This document shows, piece by piece, positions 34,971-45,687 of a stretch of DNA of 64,000 nt (the first letter of the stretch is position 1; each line of letters starts with the position of its first letter). The DNA lies in the NCBI GenBank assembly GCA_014529385.2, contig CM043963.1, positions 68,125,912 through 68,189,911 on the forward strand, written 5' to 3'. The notes beneath the pieces were generated by a model. It was given only the letters and a program-made list of their open reading frames with translations, was not told the origin of the DNA and ran no database searches. A program made the position numbers and the translations under genes. This DNA is from Adiantum capillus-veneris (Eukaryota > Streptophyta > Polypodiopsida > Polypodiales > Pteridaceae).

Positions 34971-34974
34971 CCGT

Positions 34975-35302
34975 AAACATTTACTATGGTGATAGGTTGA
35001 TTGTCCCGTCTAATTCAAACACCAAGGACTCATCCGGAGGAGTGGTTTAGAACCATCTTTGGCTCCAAATCTCTGTCAGCAATGAACAAGACACCACTAA
35101 AACCGTCACTTTCTTTCCCATAAAAGATAAGTTTTTTTATAACAGCCTGTTTTCTCATGCTACGAGCATCTAGATGGTGCTCTTGGATGGCCCAGCAATT
35201 GACTGCCTTCTCTTTCTTCACTTCCTCCCAGAAGAGAGTGCCCTTCTTCCGGGTTTTTAATCCCTTCACGTTCCAAGATTGAATAGAGAGAGTATCCATC
35301 AT
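34975..35302 (-). pseudogene. LINE-A ORF2: start of endonuclease
   Basis: The frame from 35302 reads MMDTLSIQSWNVKGLKTRKK, the N-terminus of an L1 APE-type endonuclease, followed by NCWAIQEHHL (catalytic Glu region). A stop after NHSSG and a frame change precede ITIVNVYG at the insertion border. The rest of the domain resumes beyond the insertion at 32710. Confidence 0.88.
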
Positions 35303-36907
35303 TGGGAAAGGGGGACAAGTTATTCTGCCTCCAGGAACTCTTCAACATAGTTCCCATTCAGGTTGTCCTCTTCCATTGGCTCCTTTTCTCCTGGAACCTG
35401 CATGGTATCCGGCTTGGAAGTGAAAAGGTCCTCTTGATTCGTCTTCCCCTAAACTTCAAATATGTTGTCATATAGGAAAGGAGGCTTTGGGAAATCCGGC
35501 GGGAGACCTTTGATTTGTCCCAAGGCCCTAGCCTGCGCTTTGAACCGTTTACATGAAATATGAGATACTTGTTACCAGCCCTCATCTTTTGACCTAAGAG
35601 TTGGAGACATCACAATCTTCTGCATTACTGGGGTGGCCGTTCTTTGCTGAGCGGTGGATGAAAAGCGATAGCTTTGGGTGGTCTTGCCCTTACCCCGGTT
35701 GCTATGATCTTGTTTCTCCACATCTTTATCCGAGTTGATTTTATTTTGACCACCCTCTACCTTGCCAATATTTCAGTAGGATTCTTTGTTGGATCTATTG
35801 TATTTGTGCCACCCTGTGGGGTAGCCTGTAATTCGCTTCTCTCCATCACCTAGTCTGTAGGCTTTAGCACCTCAGCGGGACACGACCTCCATAATGCCCG
35901 AACTTGTTGCATTTGAAGCATGCCCCGAAGAAGGTGCTAAAGTTCAGAGGAATGATCTTTAGTCATGTCCCAACATTCACCACCAAGTTCTTTGGTTGTG
36001 GCTTCTGCAGATCCCACTAGATATAGACCTTGTTTGCTGCTACACCCGAGGCTCTGGCAGATGGGACAAAAAGTGGATCACCAAGCGAAGTTGCGAGGTC
36101 CTTCAAGGTCTTTCTAGGCCATACGAGGAGGTTCACAAACTCCACCCATACTGGGCAGATATCCTTGAATGCCTCGTTAGATTCAAATAGAGGGTCCTAA
36201 GGGAGCACGCACACCGGCGCACGATTGAAGAACAGCGGGCTTTTTGCCAAAACCCTCTCAACCATTGCACTATCGTTGAACTGAGCTGACACGAATCCTT
36301 TTGCTATATATTGGGTGACCATTATCCAGCCGTGCTGAGTCAAAACCAATGGACTGCAGAGCTGGTTATTGAGCTCAATTCTATTGGGAACTCTCCCCAT
36401 AAACCCAAAAACTAGAGTGGAATTTGAAGCCTCCACAAGTTGTCTTTTCACAATGACAGGGGGAACAACCACCGTAACGACATCTTTCACCTCGACACGT
36501 TGCAGGAGCGCCTTCCTGAGTGCTTGGAAAGCTCTGTCCCCTTTCGCCATTTCAGCAGCATCCTCCTGCGTCGTCGAATCTTCATGCGACCTTTTGTTCA
36601 ATGATAGTACACAAAGGATTGACGCAAGGTCGTTTTCCACCTGCGTCTTTCTGTGTTTCAGTTCCTCCTTACTTAGATTAACAAGGGAGCTTTGACCACT
36701 ATCATCGGCGCCTGGTTTCGCAAAGTCGTCTGTCGGATCGATAGCCTTCAGAGTGTCGGGCTGCTCTTTGCCTGCCCACTGCTTCGACGTAGGACGTCTT
36801 AGAGGAGCTCGCCATGGCGTAGTGAAAGGCCTCACCGATACCCCTCTTCTATTCACAAAATTACAAAAAGTAGGTTTCCCACACAAGCAACACCTTTGCT
36901 TTGCCAA
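35303..36907 (-). pseudogene. LINE-A ORF1 (DUF4283-like, zinc knuckle)
   Basis: From ATG 36907 the 236-codon frame has a cysteine pair at its start and an acidic linker. It then has a DUF4283-like segment (VFGFMGRVPNRIELNNQL, TQYIAKGFVSAQFND) typical of plant L1 ORF1 RNA-binding proteins. Downstream in another frame comes PVWVEFVNLLVWPRKTLKDL and a decayed zinc knuckle CFKCNKFGHYGG near 35900. An in-frame stop and frameshifts break it. The protein would have bound the LINE RNA. Confidence 0.75.
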
Positions 36908-37380
36908 AAAGTAAACAAAATGGGAAGTGATTATTTACTTAAGACAATAATCACAATTATGGCACTAGAAAAATCGATTATTTACTTGAAGCTAAATGCG
37001 ATTATTAGTTACGGAGTGAATACGGCAAGGGAGTGAGCCCTTGGTGGTAGGTGAGGTACACCAGGCGCGACGTATGCATAGAGCAGGAGCTCTTGGGCGA
37101 GACCGAGCTCCTATAAGGCAACAGTCGGGGAGTCTTGGCTAGTCGGTGTACAAGCAAAAGCCTTGTTGTTTGGTACGAGTATAAGAGGCGAAGGAACCTG
37201 AGGACGGATGATGGCAGAACAACTTAAGCTCTTGAGCAAGCCCTAGTCAGCCAGAAGACCTGTGTGCATCGCATGCTTGCTGCTCAACACGGTGTTCTCA
37301 TTGCGCATCCACAACCCTACACAGAAAACCCATTTTTCTTATGGAGAGTAAGTTTTATGTTAGGCCTAAGTTCTTTGAAC

Positions 37381-37530
37381 TAGTGTAGTTTTCAAAGAAA
37401 GAAAAAAGAGTGTAGTATTTGGCTCCATCCTCTGCCTACACGTAGGGAGAAGATGGAGCCAAATACTAATGTAATTTTCAAAGAAAGAAAAAGAAGAGAA
37501 GATGGATCCAAATAGTGTAGGTAGAGGACC
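37381..37530. repeat. MITE-like foldback and flanking repeat
   Basis: TAGTATTTGGCTCCATC (37413-37429) is inverted exactly at 37452-37468, with a 22-base spacer. The surrounding words TTTTCAAAGAAAGAAAAA occur on both sides. A partial copy (right arm GATGGAGCCAAATACTA plus the same AAAGAAAG context) stands at 29388-29440, next to the LINE-A poly(A) tail. Confidence 0.8.
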
Positions 37531-37737
37531 TCGTGATTATTTGACACCACTTGTGTCGGGTGGGATCAATGGTCGCTATTAATTAGGGGTGGTGGGATTG
37601 GTTTTGCGTCGTCCGAAGACGAATTAATCCCCAAGTGATCATCATGTGATCACAATCAAAGTGAACCCCAAGGAAACTCAATGTGAACATCAAGTGATTC
37701 CCAATTGAGATGTGATTACTCTATGAATCTACCTATT

Positions 37738-37850
37738 CCAAAATGATCACCGTGTGACCCCAACCATTCTAAAGTGATCTCCAAGTGATCACCGTCTCAC
37801 CCCAACAATTCTAAAGTGATCTCCAAGTGAACACTGTATGATCCCCACCC
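37738..37850. repeat. Degenerate ~48-bp tandem repeat
   Basis: The phrase 'AAAGTGATCTCCAAGTGA-CAC-GT' followed by CCCCAAC-ATTCT recurs about two and a half times. Scattered GTGATCAC words extend upstream to 37635. There is no coding potential. Confidence 0.65.
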
Positions 37851-37894
37851 CGTCACTTTTGCCATATCATACTATGTTCTCACCCTCTTTTCAA

Positions 37895-38100
37895 GTGGTG
37901 CACAATAGCTTAATGGGAGAGCCGACGTCTCTAGTGTGGGAGGTGGTGGGTTCAAATCGTGGGGGCAGACTGGCCAAAATCTTTTTATTCTTGGGAATAA
38001 ACGGACGGTCCACATTTTTCAGAGATCCTGGACCGTCGATCCCACCCAACAAGGTGGTGTCAAATAGTCCCGTGGGTATTTCACACACACACAAATGTAG
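37895..38100 (+). mobile_element. tRNA-derived SINE
   Basis: A pol III type 2 promoter is visible: A box TAGCTTAATGGG (37906-37917) and B box GGTTCAAATCG (37949-37959), 43 bases apart as in a tRNA. The body contains a hairpin (GACGGTCCA at 38004-38012 with TGGACCGTC at 38029-38037) and ends in a CA repeat at about 38082-38093. The head has lost tRNA folding, so it is a SINE and not a tRNA gene. Flanking duplications were not identified. Confidence 0.6.
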
Positions 38101-39402
38101 AGAACACATACACATGCTCACATTCTCTATGTGTGTGTCAAAGGCCAAGCACATGTATGGAGAAAAAGCTATCGTGATTTTGATATTGTACATCTTTTAT
38201 ATGAATGTGTGTGACATGTACAACATATCTTGCCAATGCAAAGCCAAGAGAAATGAACACAAAATATTTAGGATGAAGGCTAAATATGAACCACACCTCC
38301 TCATCATCATTTTTCACTAAGGGAACTAATTGCACCTAATACTAAGTAGTTCCCTATGGCATGTAGAAACAATGTGTTTGTCTAAGCTATTGACACAACA
38401 TAGATTTTGGCAGGGCCTACTCGGTCCAAACTTCGTAAACCATTAATTAGCCTGCGAGATTATCAGGGAATCTTGCAATTCTGAAGTAAAAAACACTCAC
38501 CCTCCCCCCAGCTGACTGTTATCTGTGCATTTGTGGATTCCTCTCTGCCATCGCCGTCATTTGCCCACTTGTCCTAAGTGCACCCCGCTAGACCTCCTCT
38601 GCCCCGAGTGCAAGTGCTCCGCCATGCTCATTTGCTCTCCCCCAAAGCTCTTGCAAAACACAACTCAATGTTCTCAATCACAACCTTGTCGATTTGTGTA
38701 CTTAGAATTGAGATGCAAGACAGTCGAGCTACAGACCATGCAGGGCAGAACCACTGCCCAAATCCACTCAAGAAAATGGCCCGTCTTTGCGCCTCAAAAA
38801 AAAAAAAAAACGTCCAAGCTCCCTCCCCTCTTTCTTAGCATGCATGGACACATGGCCTGGCATGGGCGTCGACAAGAGACAGATGTTCCACCCACCTTTT
38901 TCACGAAGGTTGTTGCACCAGCTCGCTTCATGAGCGCACTGTTGTCCCGCCCTCACCCACCATCTGTCAATCGTACAGTTCTATCATTCAACGCAAATGG
39001 GGTATCTCCTCAGATACCTTAATGAAGCTCTATATAGACTCATACCCCCCCGCCCCCCCTCGCGGGTGCTCCATGGACTCTAGCCTCACCCCCTTCTCCT
39101 TTGGCCTTCTGTGTTGCTCGCATGGATAGCTGCAACAACACGACTGAGACCTAGAGAGAGGAAGAAGCCAAGCGCCCTTCCTATGACCCGAAGAGAGAGA
39201 GAGAGAGAGAGGGAGGGAGGTAGAGAGAGAGAGAGAGAGACACAAAAGGAGCCCAACATTGCCTGCCGTTGCTCTCTCATGGGGCTTGCCCACTTGCAGT
39301 CACCAACATCTTTGCTCTGAGTATCTCAAATTCTCCTCTCTTGTAGCCTGCCTACCTACAGCCAACAAGCTTGTAGGAAGTTTAATTTTATTAAACACTT
39401 AT
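38101..39402. other. Intergenic DNA with poly(A) and GA runs
   Basis: No gene was recognised. Fifteen A at 38796-38810 could be the tail of a retroposed sequence. A GA-rich stretch lies at 39188-39240 with an upstream TATATA word at 39032, but no transcript can be assigned. Confidence 0.5.
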
Positions 39403-40049
39403 TTTGCAGTTGGTGTTTTGAGTAGGTTTTCAAACTAGCCCAAGGACTCTCATTGGAAGGAAAACATGTGTGTTCTGAAGTATGTTAAAGGTGCTTTGGA
39501 CCATGGAATTTTGTACGGCATTGACACAAATACCTTAAGTTGCTATTGTGACTCTGATTGGGCAAGATATTGTGATGTTAGAAAGATAAGTTTTGGATAT
39601 TGTTTCTCACTTGATTCTAGAGCATTTTCTTGGATTAGCCAAAAGTAGCCAACCATCACTCTTTCTTCAACAGAAGTAGAGTTATAAAGCTACTTGTTTT
39701 GCAGCTTGTGGAGGAGTTTGGCTTAGGAGAGTTCTCGTAGACTTAACTGTTCCTATTGATTCAACATTAACACTTCATTGTGATAACCAGAGTTGCATGG
39801 TTCTTGGTGGTGATTACCAAGAACCCTATCTTCCATGCATGCACAAAGAATATTAAGATTCAATATTACCATGTTTGAGGAGCTTATTGAGGATGATATT
39901 GTGGAGCTAGAGTATTTCCTACTGAAGACAATTGAATAGATATCTTCACCCAAAGCTCTTAAGAAAGACCAACTACTCTAACACCTTTGTCAACTTAGAT
40001 TTGTTGCATATCCAACATAAATAATCTTTAGGTGCTCATTAAGGGGGTA
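39403..40049 (+). pseudogene. Ty1/copia RNase H fragment and polypurine tract
   Basis: Homology starts abruptly with AVGVLSRFSN, then a TAG, then PKDSHWKENMCVLKYVKGAL, the copia segment joining RT to RNase H. Next come CYCDSDWARYCDVRK (catalytic Asp region), SFGYCFSL and SWISQK, and, after frame changes, parts like LSSTEVE and LHCDNQS. AAGGGGGTA (40041-40049) is a polypurine tract. The fragment begins exactly at the protein position where copia element 1 breaks off at 4238, and both breakpoints share TTTGCA. Confidence 0.85.
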
Positions 40050-40423
40050 TGTTTGTATACCTGCAATGCTAATCTACCAGTTTTGTCCACCATAATGTAT
40101 GTTGCATAGCTTGTTAGGCCCCCATATGAGGAGAAGCCAATAGTGCACATATATTTGGTGGATTCCAACTTTACATGTTGATGAGGTCTTTAATTGTGAC
40201 TGTGGATGGTACAAATCAAATTCAGATGTCTCCATCCAAGCTACTTCACACCGTTATGGGAAACATGGAGCAAATATTGCAACTCTAAAAAAAAGATAGC
40301 ATCTCCAATATTTTTTGCCCTCCTTTACGTATTTTCCCTTCTCTTGATGCTCACTAGGTAGACACCACAATAGCAAAGGTTTACACCAGTCCTGTCATAA
40401 TGGGAATTAACTCCAAAGGAGTT
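40050..40423 (+). repeat. Possible 3' LTR after copia RNase H fragment
   Basis: TGTTTGTATACC follows the polypurine tract directly, as an LTR would. It does not resemble the sequence at 234-843, so the two are not an obvious LTR pair. The 3' limit is unknown. Confidence 0.35.
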
Positions 40424-40661
40424 GATAATGACACATAAATGGGTATTGACATCGCATTGGAAGATACCATTGTCTTAAAAACTAGTGACACAACAATTGA
40501 AGTACTCCAAGTAGAAATAAATCCAGAGGCTGTGCCAATTGATAATGACACATAAATGGGTATCGACATCACATTGGAAGATACTATTGTCTTAAAGACT
40601 GGTGACACAACAATTGAAGTACTCCGAGTAGCAATAAAGCTAGAGCCTGTGCCAATTGCTC
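40424..40661. repeat. 117-bp tandem duplication
   Basis: GATAATGACACATAAATGGG begins copies at 40424 and 40541, exactly 117 bp (39 codons) apart. The copies differ at roughly one base in ten. Both strands are largely open through it (minus frame 40860-40381; plus frame 40556-40924). The multiple-of-three period makes a former coding repeat possible, but no protein family was recognised. Confidence 0.8.
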
Positions 40662-41353
40662 CAAGCAGACTAGACTCTCCTTGTTCTAAACTAATCAACA
40701 TTAATATCATAGGCATACATAATAGTAGGGGTAAAAACCAAAAAGTAGGCCCATCAAAACTTGGTTCCAAAAATAGCAGCCGCAAAATTTTCCCCACTTT
40801 GGTATTAACTACTTTTCCTTTGTCCATAGTGTTGACTACCCTCCTAGCTTTAGTGAACAACTTTCCCGATCAATACTTCAACCTATTTGACCCCACCTGG
40901 CAACTTAGCAGTAGTAACCATTAGATGAGTAGCACAAAAGATGTTGTAAATTGTGGCCGTCAACCATACACCTTCGATCACCCAATGAAGACATTTTGGC
41001 ACATTTGTATCCACACATTCATGTAGTCTATACTCATTATTGGTTGGATTTCCATAAGCTACTAGCATATCCTATATGGGTTTTTTAAAAACAAAATTTT
41101 CACACATGTGCAGGCAAGGCGGCATCTTTCTTGCACCAATTGTTCATCCAGATGTCTGGGTTCACCATGGAGGTGAACAATGCTCTGGCTATCCTTTGCA
41201 TCTAACTCCTATAGAATCAAGAGGGTGTGAGGATGGGGCTATACTTGCATCCAATCTTGGGGGATTCACCATGGAAAACTTACTGCACCATGTAAGTGCA
41301 TGGGAGGGGGGTTTTTTAACAAGTTACATAAGCATATAAGTTAGGGACATGCT
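40662..41353. other. Intergenic DNA, nothing recognised
   Basis: The plus-strand frame continuing to 40924 and another at 41076-41339 show no known motif. No repeats or promoter elements stand out. Confidence 0.4.
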
Positions 41354-42281
41354 TGTTAGAAGCTGGACACACCCTACAGAAAATGTCTGCTCGACGGATT
41401 ATTATTTTTTGTAATTATTCATTTATTGAGAAAACCCGACATTTCACCTTTGTAAATATTGGGGCTTACAGAAGTTTCCAGATTGTATCCCAGTTTTGAC
41501 ATTTAGATTGAGTAGATGGTTAAAATGGAGCATTAGGGTTTGAGATTGTAAGGTATTTATACCACTTTTTGACCTTAATGAAAAACCTTTTTGTCATTTT
41601 AAAAAGTACTGTTTGTGACTGAGCATACTGTGTACGAGAGAGAGTGAGAGCTTCATCTTGACGCTACGCGCGCACCGATGGTCGGAATCGAGTGCGGAGA
41701 AGTGCAGTGTGTTGCCCTCGACGAGAGCTACACATCGATACCTACATTGCACGCGTATGATCCGGTTTTGCGAGCTCGACCTACGAGATTCATCTGGTGA
41801 TTCGGTGAGCATACGTTATCCGTTTTCACATTTCAGCATATCCACGCGTTTGCATTGAGTAGAGTTACACATTAGGCACTACAGTTTTTGGAAACGATGA
41901 GCTGCAAATTTCGGACAGACATCCTACGTGGTTTTTCACCGGGTGTTTTGGGTTGGGATTTTGGTTCATGGACCTTAGGGAGAGCGACCCATTGGTGTTA
42001 GTAGGGTCTTCTTCAAGTTCAGTGGCGTTTCGAGATCGTTTGATGGGTATTCGTCTCTAGAAAGCGTTGTAGGAAATCTCCTCTTATGCACTCCTGAAGG
42101 CTGTAGCTTAGACATTGGGTAGAGACCTCTGTAGGAATTAGTTAGGAGTCGGTCGAGTGTAGATTGACACCCTATGCTTGCTTCCACGCGCCTGCGGGTC
42201 GAGCTTCGTCCTTAGTTGATAAATTTTGTTAGGAGAGTTCTCACTGTGCTGACGTCCGTCACGGCGTATTCGTTCCCAACA
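41354..42281 (+). repeat. 5' LTR of outer Ty3/gypsy element
   Basis: It starts TGTTAGAAGC and ends TTCCCAACA, so TGTT...AACA termini, 928 bp. It is directly followed by a good primer site (next entry). No 3' partner was seen because the right part of the element is lost or replaced after 57175. Confidence 0.75.
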
Positions 42282-42300
42282 TTGGCACCGTTGCCGGGGA
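42282..42300 (+). promoter_or_regulatory. Primer-binding site, Athila-type
   Basis: TTGGCACCGTTGCCGGGGA differs by one base from TTGGCGCCGTTGCCGGGGA, the primer site used by plant Athila-type Ty3/gypsy elements. It lies immediately after the LTR end CA. Confidence 0.85.
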
Positions 42301-44181
42301 CGAAAACCCTAGGTAGGTGACCGAGACTAGTCCTTGAGGATAGGGATTCTTTGGCATGCCAAGAGTCTCGTTTTACATTTGGATAGGATGGCTAGCCAAC
42401 GAGACTCTTGGCAAGCCAACTTAGAAAGCGTTGTAAGACTCTCTAGATCTTAGAGGGAGTTTAGGGAGCGTGTGTCTGGCTTAGATCCTTCGACTTAGGT
42501 AGACTTAGGTAATTTATGCCTTAGTTGTGGTGAAGAGAGTAGGAGTTTGAGTGGTAGAAGTGGTGAAAGGAGAGCTTGAGAGTCCGGAGAGGCTAGGAAG
42601 CAACCAAAACACCATTATCACCATTTCACATGATGAGTAGGAGTAGGGTAAATAGAACATCATGATTTATGATCTAGAGAACTTCATGCATGTTATACTT
42701 GCTATTAGGTTCATCACAAGGTTGTAAAAGACGCAAAAGAGTGTTTGAAAGCTGAAGTGAAGTTCAAAAGTTGTTGTGAGTGTTTCTGATAGAGCTGCAG
42801 AGCATGTGGAGCATTTCTGTCAGGAAAAAAATAAATTTTAAGCCAGGAGACATCCTATGCATAGGATGTCTACAGGCTAATCTGGTGGGAATTTTGGAAT
42901 TTTGAGTTGACCAGTGTGTTCAGAAGGTAGATTTTACTCTATTTTCACCTGGAAAGTGAAAATTTGACCATATCTTGACAGGATAAGGCAGATAGACTGA
43001 AATTGGTAGACATCCTACCCAAATTGTGCCAAGGCATTATTTTAAGACCAAAACCATAGGATGGCTGCATGAGCATGATCCGCATGATTTATTGATTGTC
43101 CGAGGAAGATTTCATCTCAATTGGGTGAGAAAATTGGGTTCTAAGCAGACTTTAGCACTTTTGACTGAAAAGGGCTAGAACAGTTAAAATTGGGAACTTT
43201 TGAAATCCAAACAAAAATCTAAGCATAGCACTGGGTTGCTGACATCAAGGGGAAGCTGTGGATCAAATCTAGGGTCAAACAGGCCAAAAAGACATCTTAC
43301 GCATAAGATGTGTTTTGGGTGATATGGCACTCCAAATCTATATTTGAGCATACCAAAGTGATCAGCACCTCTAGAGGAGTCTATTATTTGCATTTGAAGC
43401 CATTTTGAGCAGTAAGACTTGCTACCCATAGAATTTCTAATGCATGAAATTGAAGCCAAAAACTGACTGTAGGCATAGCAGGGTGTTGTATAGCCTGAGG
43501 CAAGCCTCCTAGTCAATTTTGGTCCAAATTGGAGTTGATTTGACTGGTCAGACCAACATCAGGCTGCTGGAATAGATTTTTGATCCATTGCCAGCTCATA
43601 GGTGTCCAAATTAAAAAGTAAATACAGCTGTGGACTCGGCACATCAAGGGGAATCCATAGTGCAAAAATCCAGGCAAAACAAAGCAAGAGACATCCTACG
43701 CGTAGGATGTCTACTGGGGCTTAGTGAAGAGAAAATTTGACTGAGGACATACAATGAGGTTCCATTTGACTTGAGGATTCCAGAACTTCTTTCAGAAGTG
43801 AATTTGGACCTTAAGACTGAATTAAGACGGAATTTGGAGCAAAGACGGAATTAAGACTTTTCAGGTAAATTGACCAACATCGGAGGGAAGTACAGTTCCA
43901 AATTAGCAGACCTAATCCAAAACATCAGAAGTGTATAAAATACAATAGTGGTTGAGGTTAACTCTCTAGTTATACCAATCATTACTAAAACCACCTCTAA
44001 CGGTTAAATGCTTTGATTCGATTGCCGAAATTAAACGCTTGTGTACAGGTATATTCAGCAGCAAAGCAAGAAGTTGTGTGGAAACTGATCCTTTGCCAGG
44101 TGAGTGGTTGGATTTGTGTAAGTTGCATTGATAAGTTTGATGAATTAAAGATCAGGAAGATACATTTTTAGAGACCAAAAG
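42301..44181 (+). repeat. Leader of outer gypsy element with repeated palindromes
   Basis: This is a 1.9-kb untranslated leader. It contains two perfect 24-bp palindromes with core GACATCCTAYGCRTAGGATG (42848-42871 and 43689-43712) and a slightly imperfect third (43292-43311). They sit in degenerate ~400-bp repeats; for instance ACATCAAGGGGAA lies about 50 bases before both the second and the third. Half-copies (GACATCCTAC) occur near 43008 and in the LTR at 41921. Confidence 0.8.
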
Positions 44182-45101
44182 GTGGCAGGTGACCAAGGTA
44201 GCTTAGTGTCCACCGAGGAGAGTGTAACTCAGGCAAGGCTAGATCCACTAGCACCGATTATTGAGGAGGGTAGTGATACTCACACTTCATCCGACAAATC
44301 CTTCTTCATGATGGGTAGTCAACGGCCAGGAGGTTTCACCTATGACGGACCAATGCCAGGAGGAGGCACCTCCCTAAATCCTTTGAACGATTCCAAGTTC
44401 ACTGTAATCTTCTTAGAAGGAATAAACTCAAGGGGAGCCTTAGTTTATTCTGACTATGGAGGACGCAAGTGTATTTGTATTGAAGAAAGACCGGCTTAGA
44501 GACTGGAGATAATTCGAGTCTATGATGATAGAGATAGATTCCAAGACGAAAAGGGGAACCACTATCTGATAGTAAGTAACCCTGAGGATTACAACAGATA
44601 TGGAGATAACGTGGCAAAAGGAAAAATGGTTTCAGAAACTCAAGAACCGCCACCAAACATTAATAGACCTGGAGCGCTTTTTATGTATGATAAGAAAACA
44701 ACCAGGGTCTCAACTTATAATGAGAATGTGGGGATTTACAAGCATGAGAGTGAGGGAATAGTCTCTTACTTCCGTTGCAAAGAACCCTACCCAAACGAAT
44801 TAAGCAAAGACAAGGTTCTTTACTTTTCTCTTATGAAATTTCTATGAGGAAGGATATCGTTTTTGTTGATAGGTACGGGCGAGAATACAAACGTATTCTC
44901 CCAGAGGAGGTTGAAAAGAAAACACTTTCAGAAGCATCAACATATGCCTCAGAAGAAGTGCCAAGAGCCACCTACACCCCTAGCAAGTCGACAAATCCAT
45001 TTTCAGAAGATTATGATGCGACCTCACGTTCTACCCGACAGCAGACACTCAACAACCAGAGCCAACCAGCAACTCAGTCATCATTGCAGGCATGGCTTTG
45101 A
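44182..45101 (+). pseudogene. Outer gypsy element: N-terminal Gag-region frame
   Basis: Two linked frames are open. The first runs 44182-44847 and is interrupted once by TAG (44497-44499), after which the same frame continues (RVYDDRDRF, YLIVSNPEDYNRYG). The second runs 44775-45101 after a frameshift near 44835 (RKDIVFVDRYGREYKRILPE). No Gag hallmark is visible, but the position between the leader and a retrotransposon Gag domain (resuming at 56591) makes it the N-terminal part of gag. The recorded start at 44182 is GTG, so the true start is uncertain. Confidence 0.5.
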
Positions 45102-45458
45102 CAGAGTGCAACATTAGAACAAGACCGAAACTGCGATGGTTATCAAGCCGCAAGAGGGCTAAGGGATTTACAGGAACCACCACTCTGTTCAAGGTATCAA
45201 GGAGAGAGTAAGTCAAAAACTCAAGGGTAACAGAGCGTGGAAGACCATCCATAGAACGAGTTCGAACGGATGAACCATCTCTTGCAAGAACTGTTAGAAA
45301 TTATGGCTTAGGAGCACCACTGGGAGAGGAACCTGCCTACTACAGAAGGCCAGAGGAGATATATAGATTGGGACGAGGAGATCCAATGATAAGATTTGTA
45401 GACCATCGTAGAATTAGACCTTCTCAAGTGCAAAAAAGGGTAACTAAGAAATACACGG
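45102..45458 (+). pseudogene. Outer gypsy gag, linker up to the insertion
   Basis: The sequence is basic and open in pieces, ending RVTKKYT at the insertion site. Frame and composition continue into 56591 when the inner element is removed with one copy of ACGG. Confidence 0.55.
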
Positions 45459-45613
45459 TGACGGACGCAAAGCGGACCCCGAACCCCGACGGCCTCTAAA
45501 ACATCGGGGACCGAATGGCACGCCTCGAGCCTGCCACGGTAAAGTGAACAGGGGGCACCACCTAGCTTTGAGCGGCTAGGATGCAAAACCACGATGATAT
45601 GAACACCGCAAAC

Positions 45614-45687
<74 letters not shown>

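Larger units (their letters stand above)
29446..37380 (-). mobile_element. LINE-A: decayed L1-like retrotransposon (approximate 5' end)
   Basis: Read on the minus strand the order is ORF1 (from 36907), ORF2 endonuclease, reverse transcriptase, zf-RVT region and a poly(A) tail (12 T at 29446-29457 on the plus strand). Frameshifts and stops are spread throughout. A 2,256-bp LTR-like insertion interrupts the endonuclease at 32715-34970. The 5' UTR limit is uncertain; 37381 is where sequence similar to the other flank begins. Confidence 0.8.

Noticed and set aside
37899-37971. Possible tRNA gene
   Set aside because: A and B boxes are present, but acceptor and anticodon stems do not pair convincingly; it is better explained as a SINE head.
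38796-38810. Run of 15 A as a LINE or gene 3' tail
   Set aside because: No upstream coding or LINE-like sequence and no flanking duplication was found, so a retroposed origin cannot be supported.
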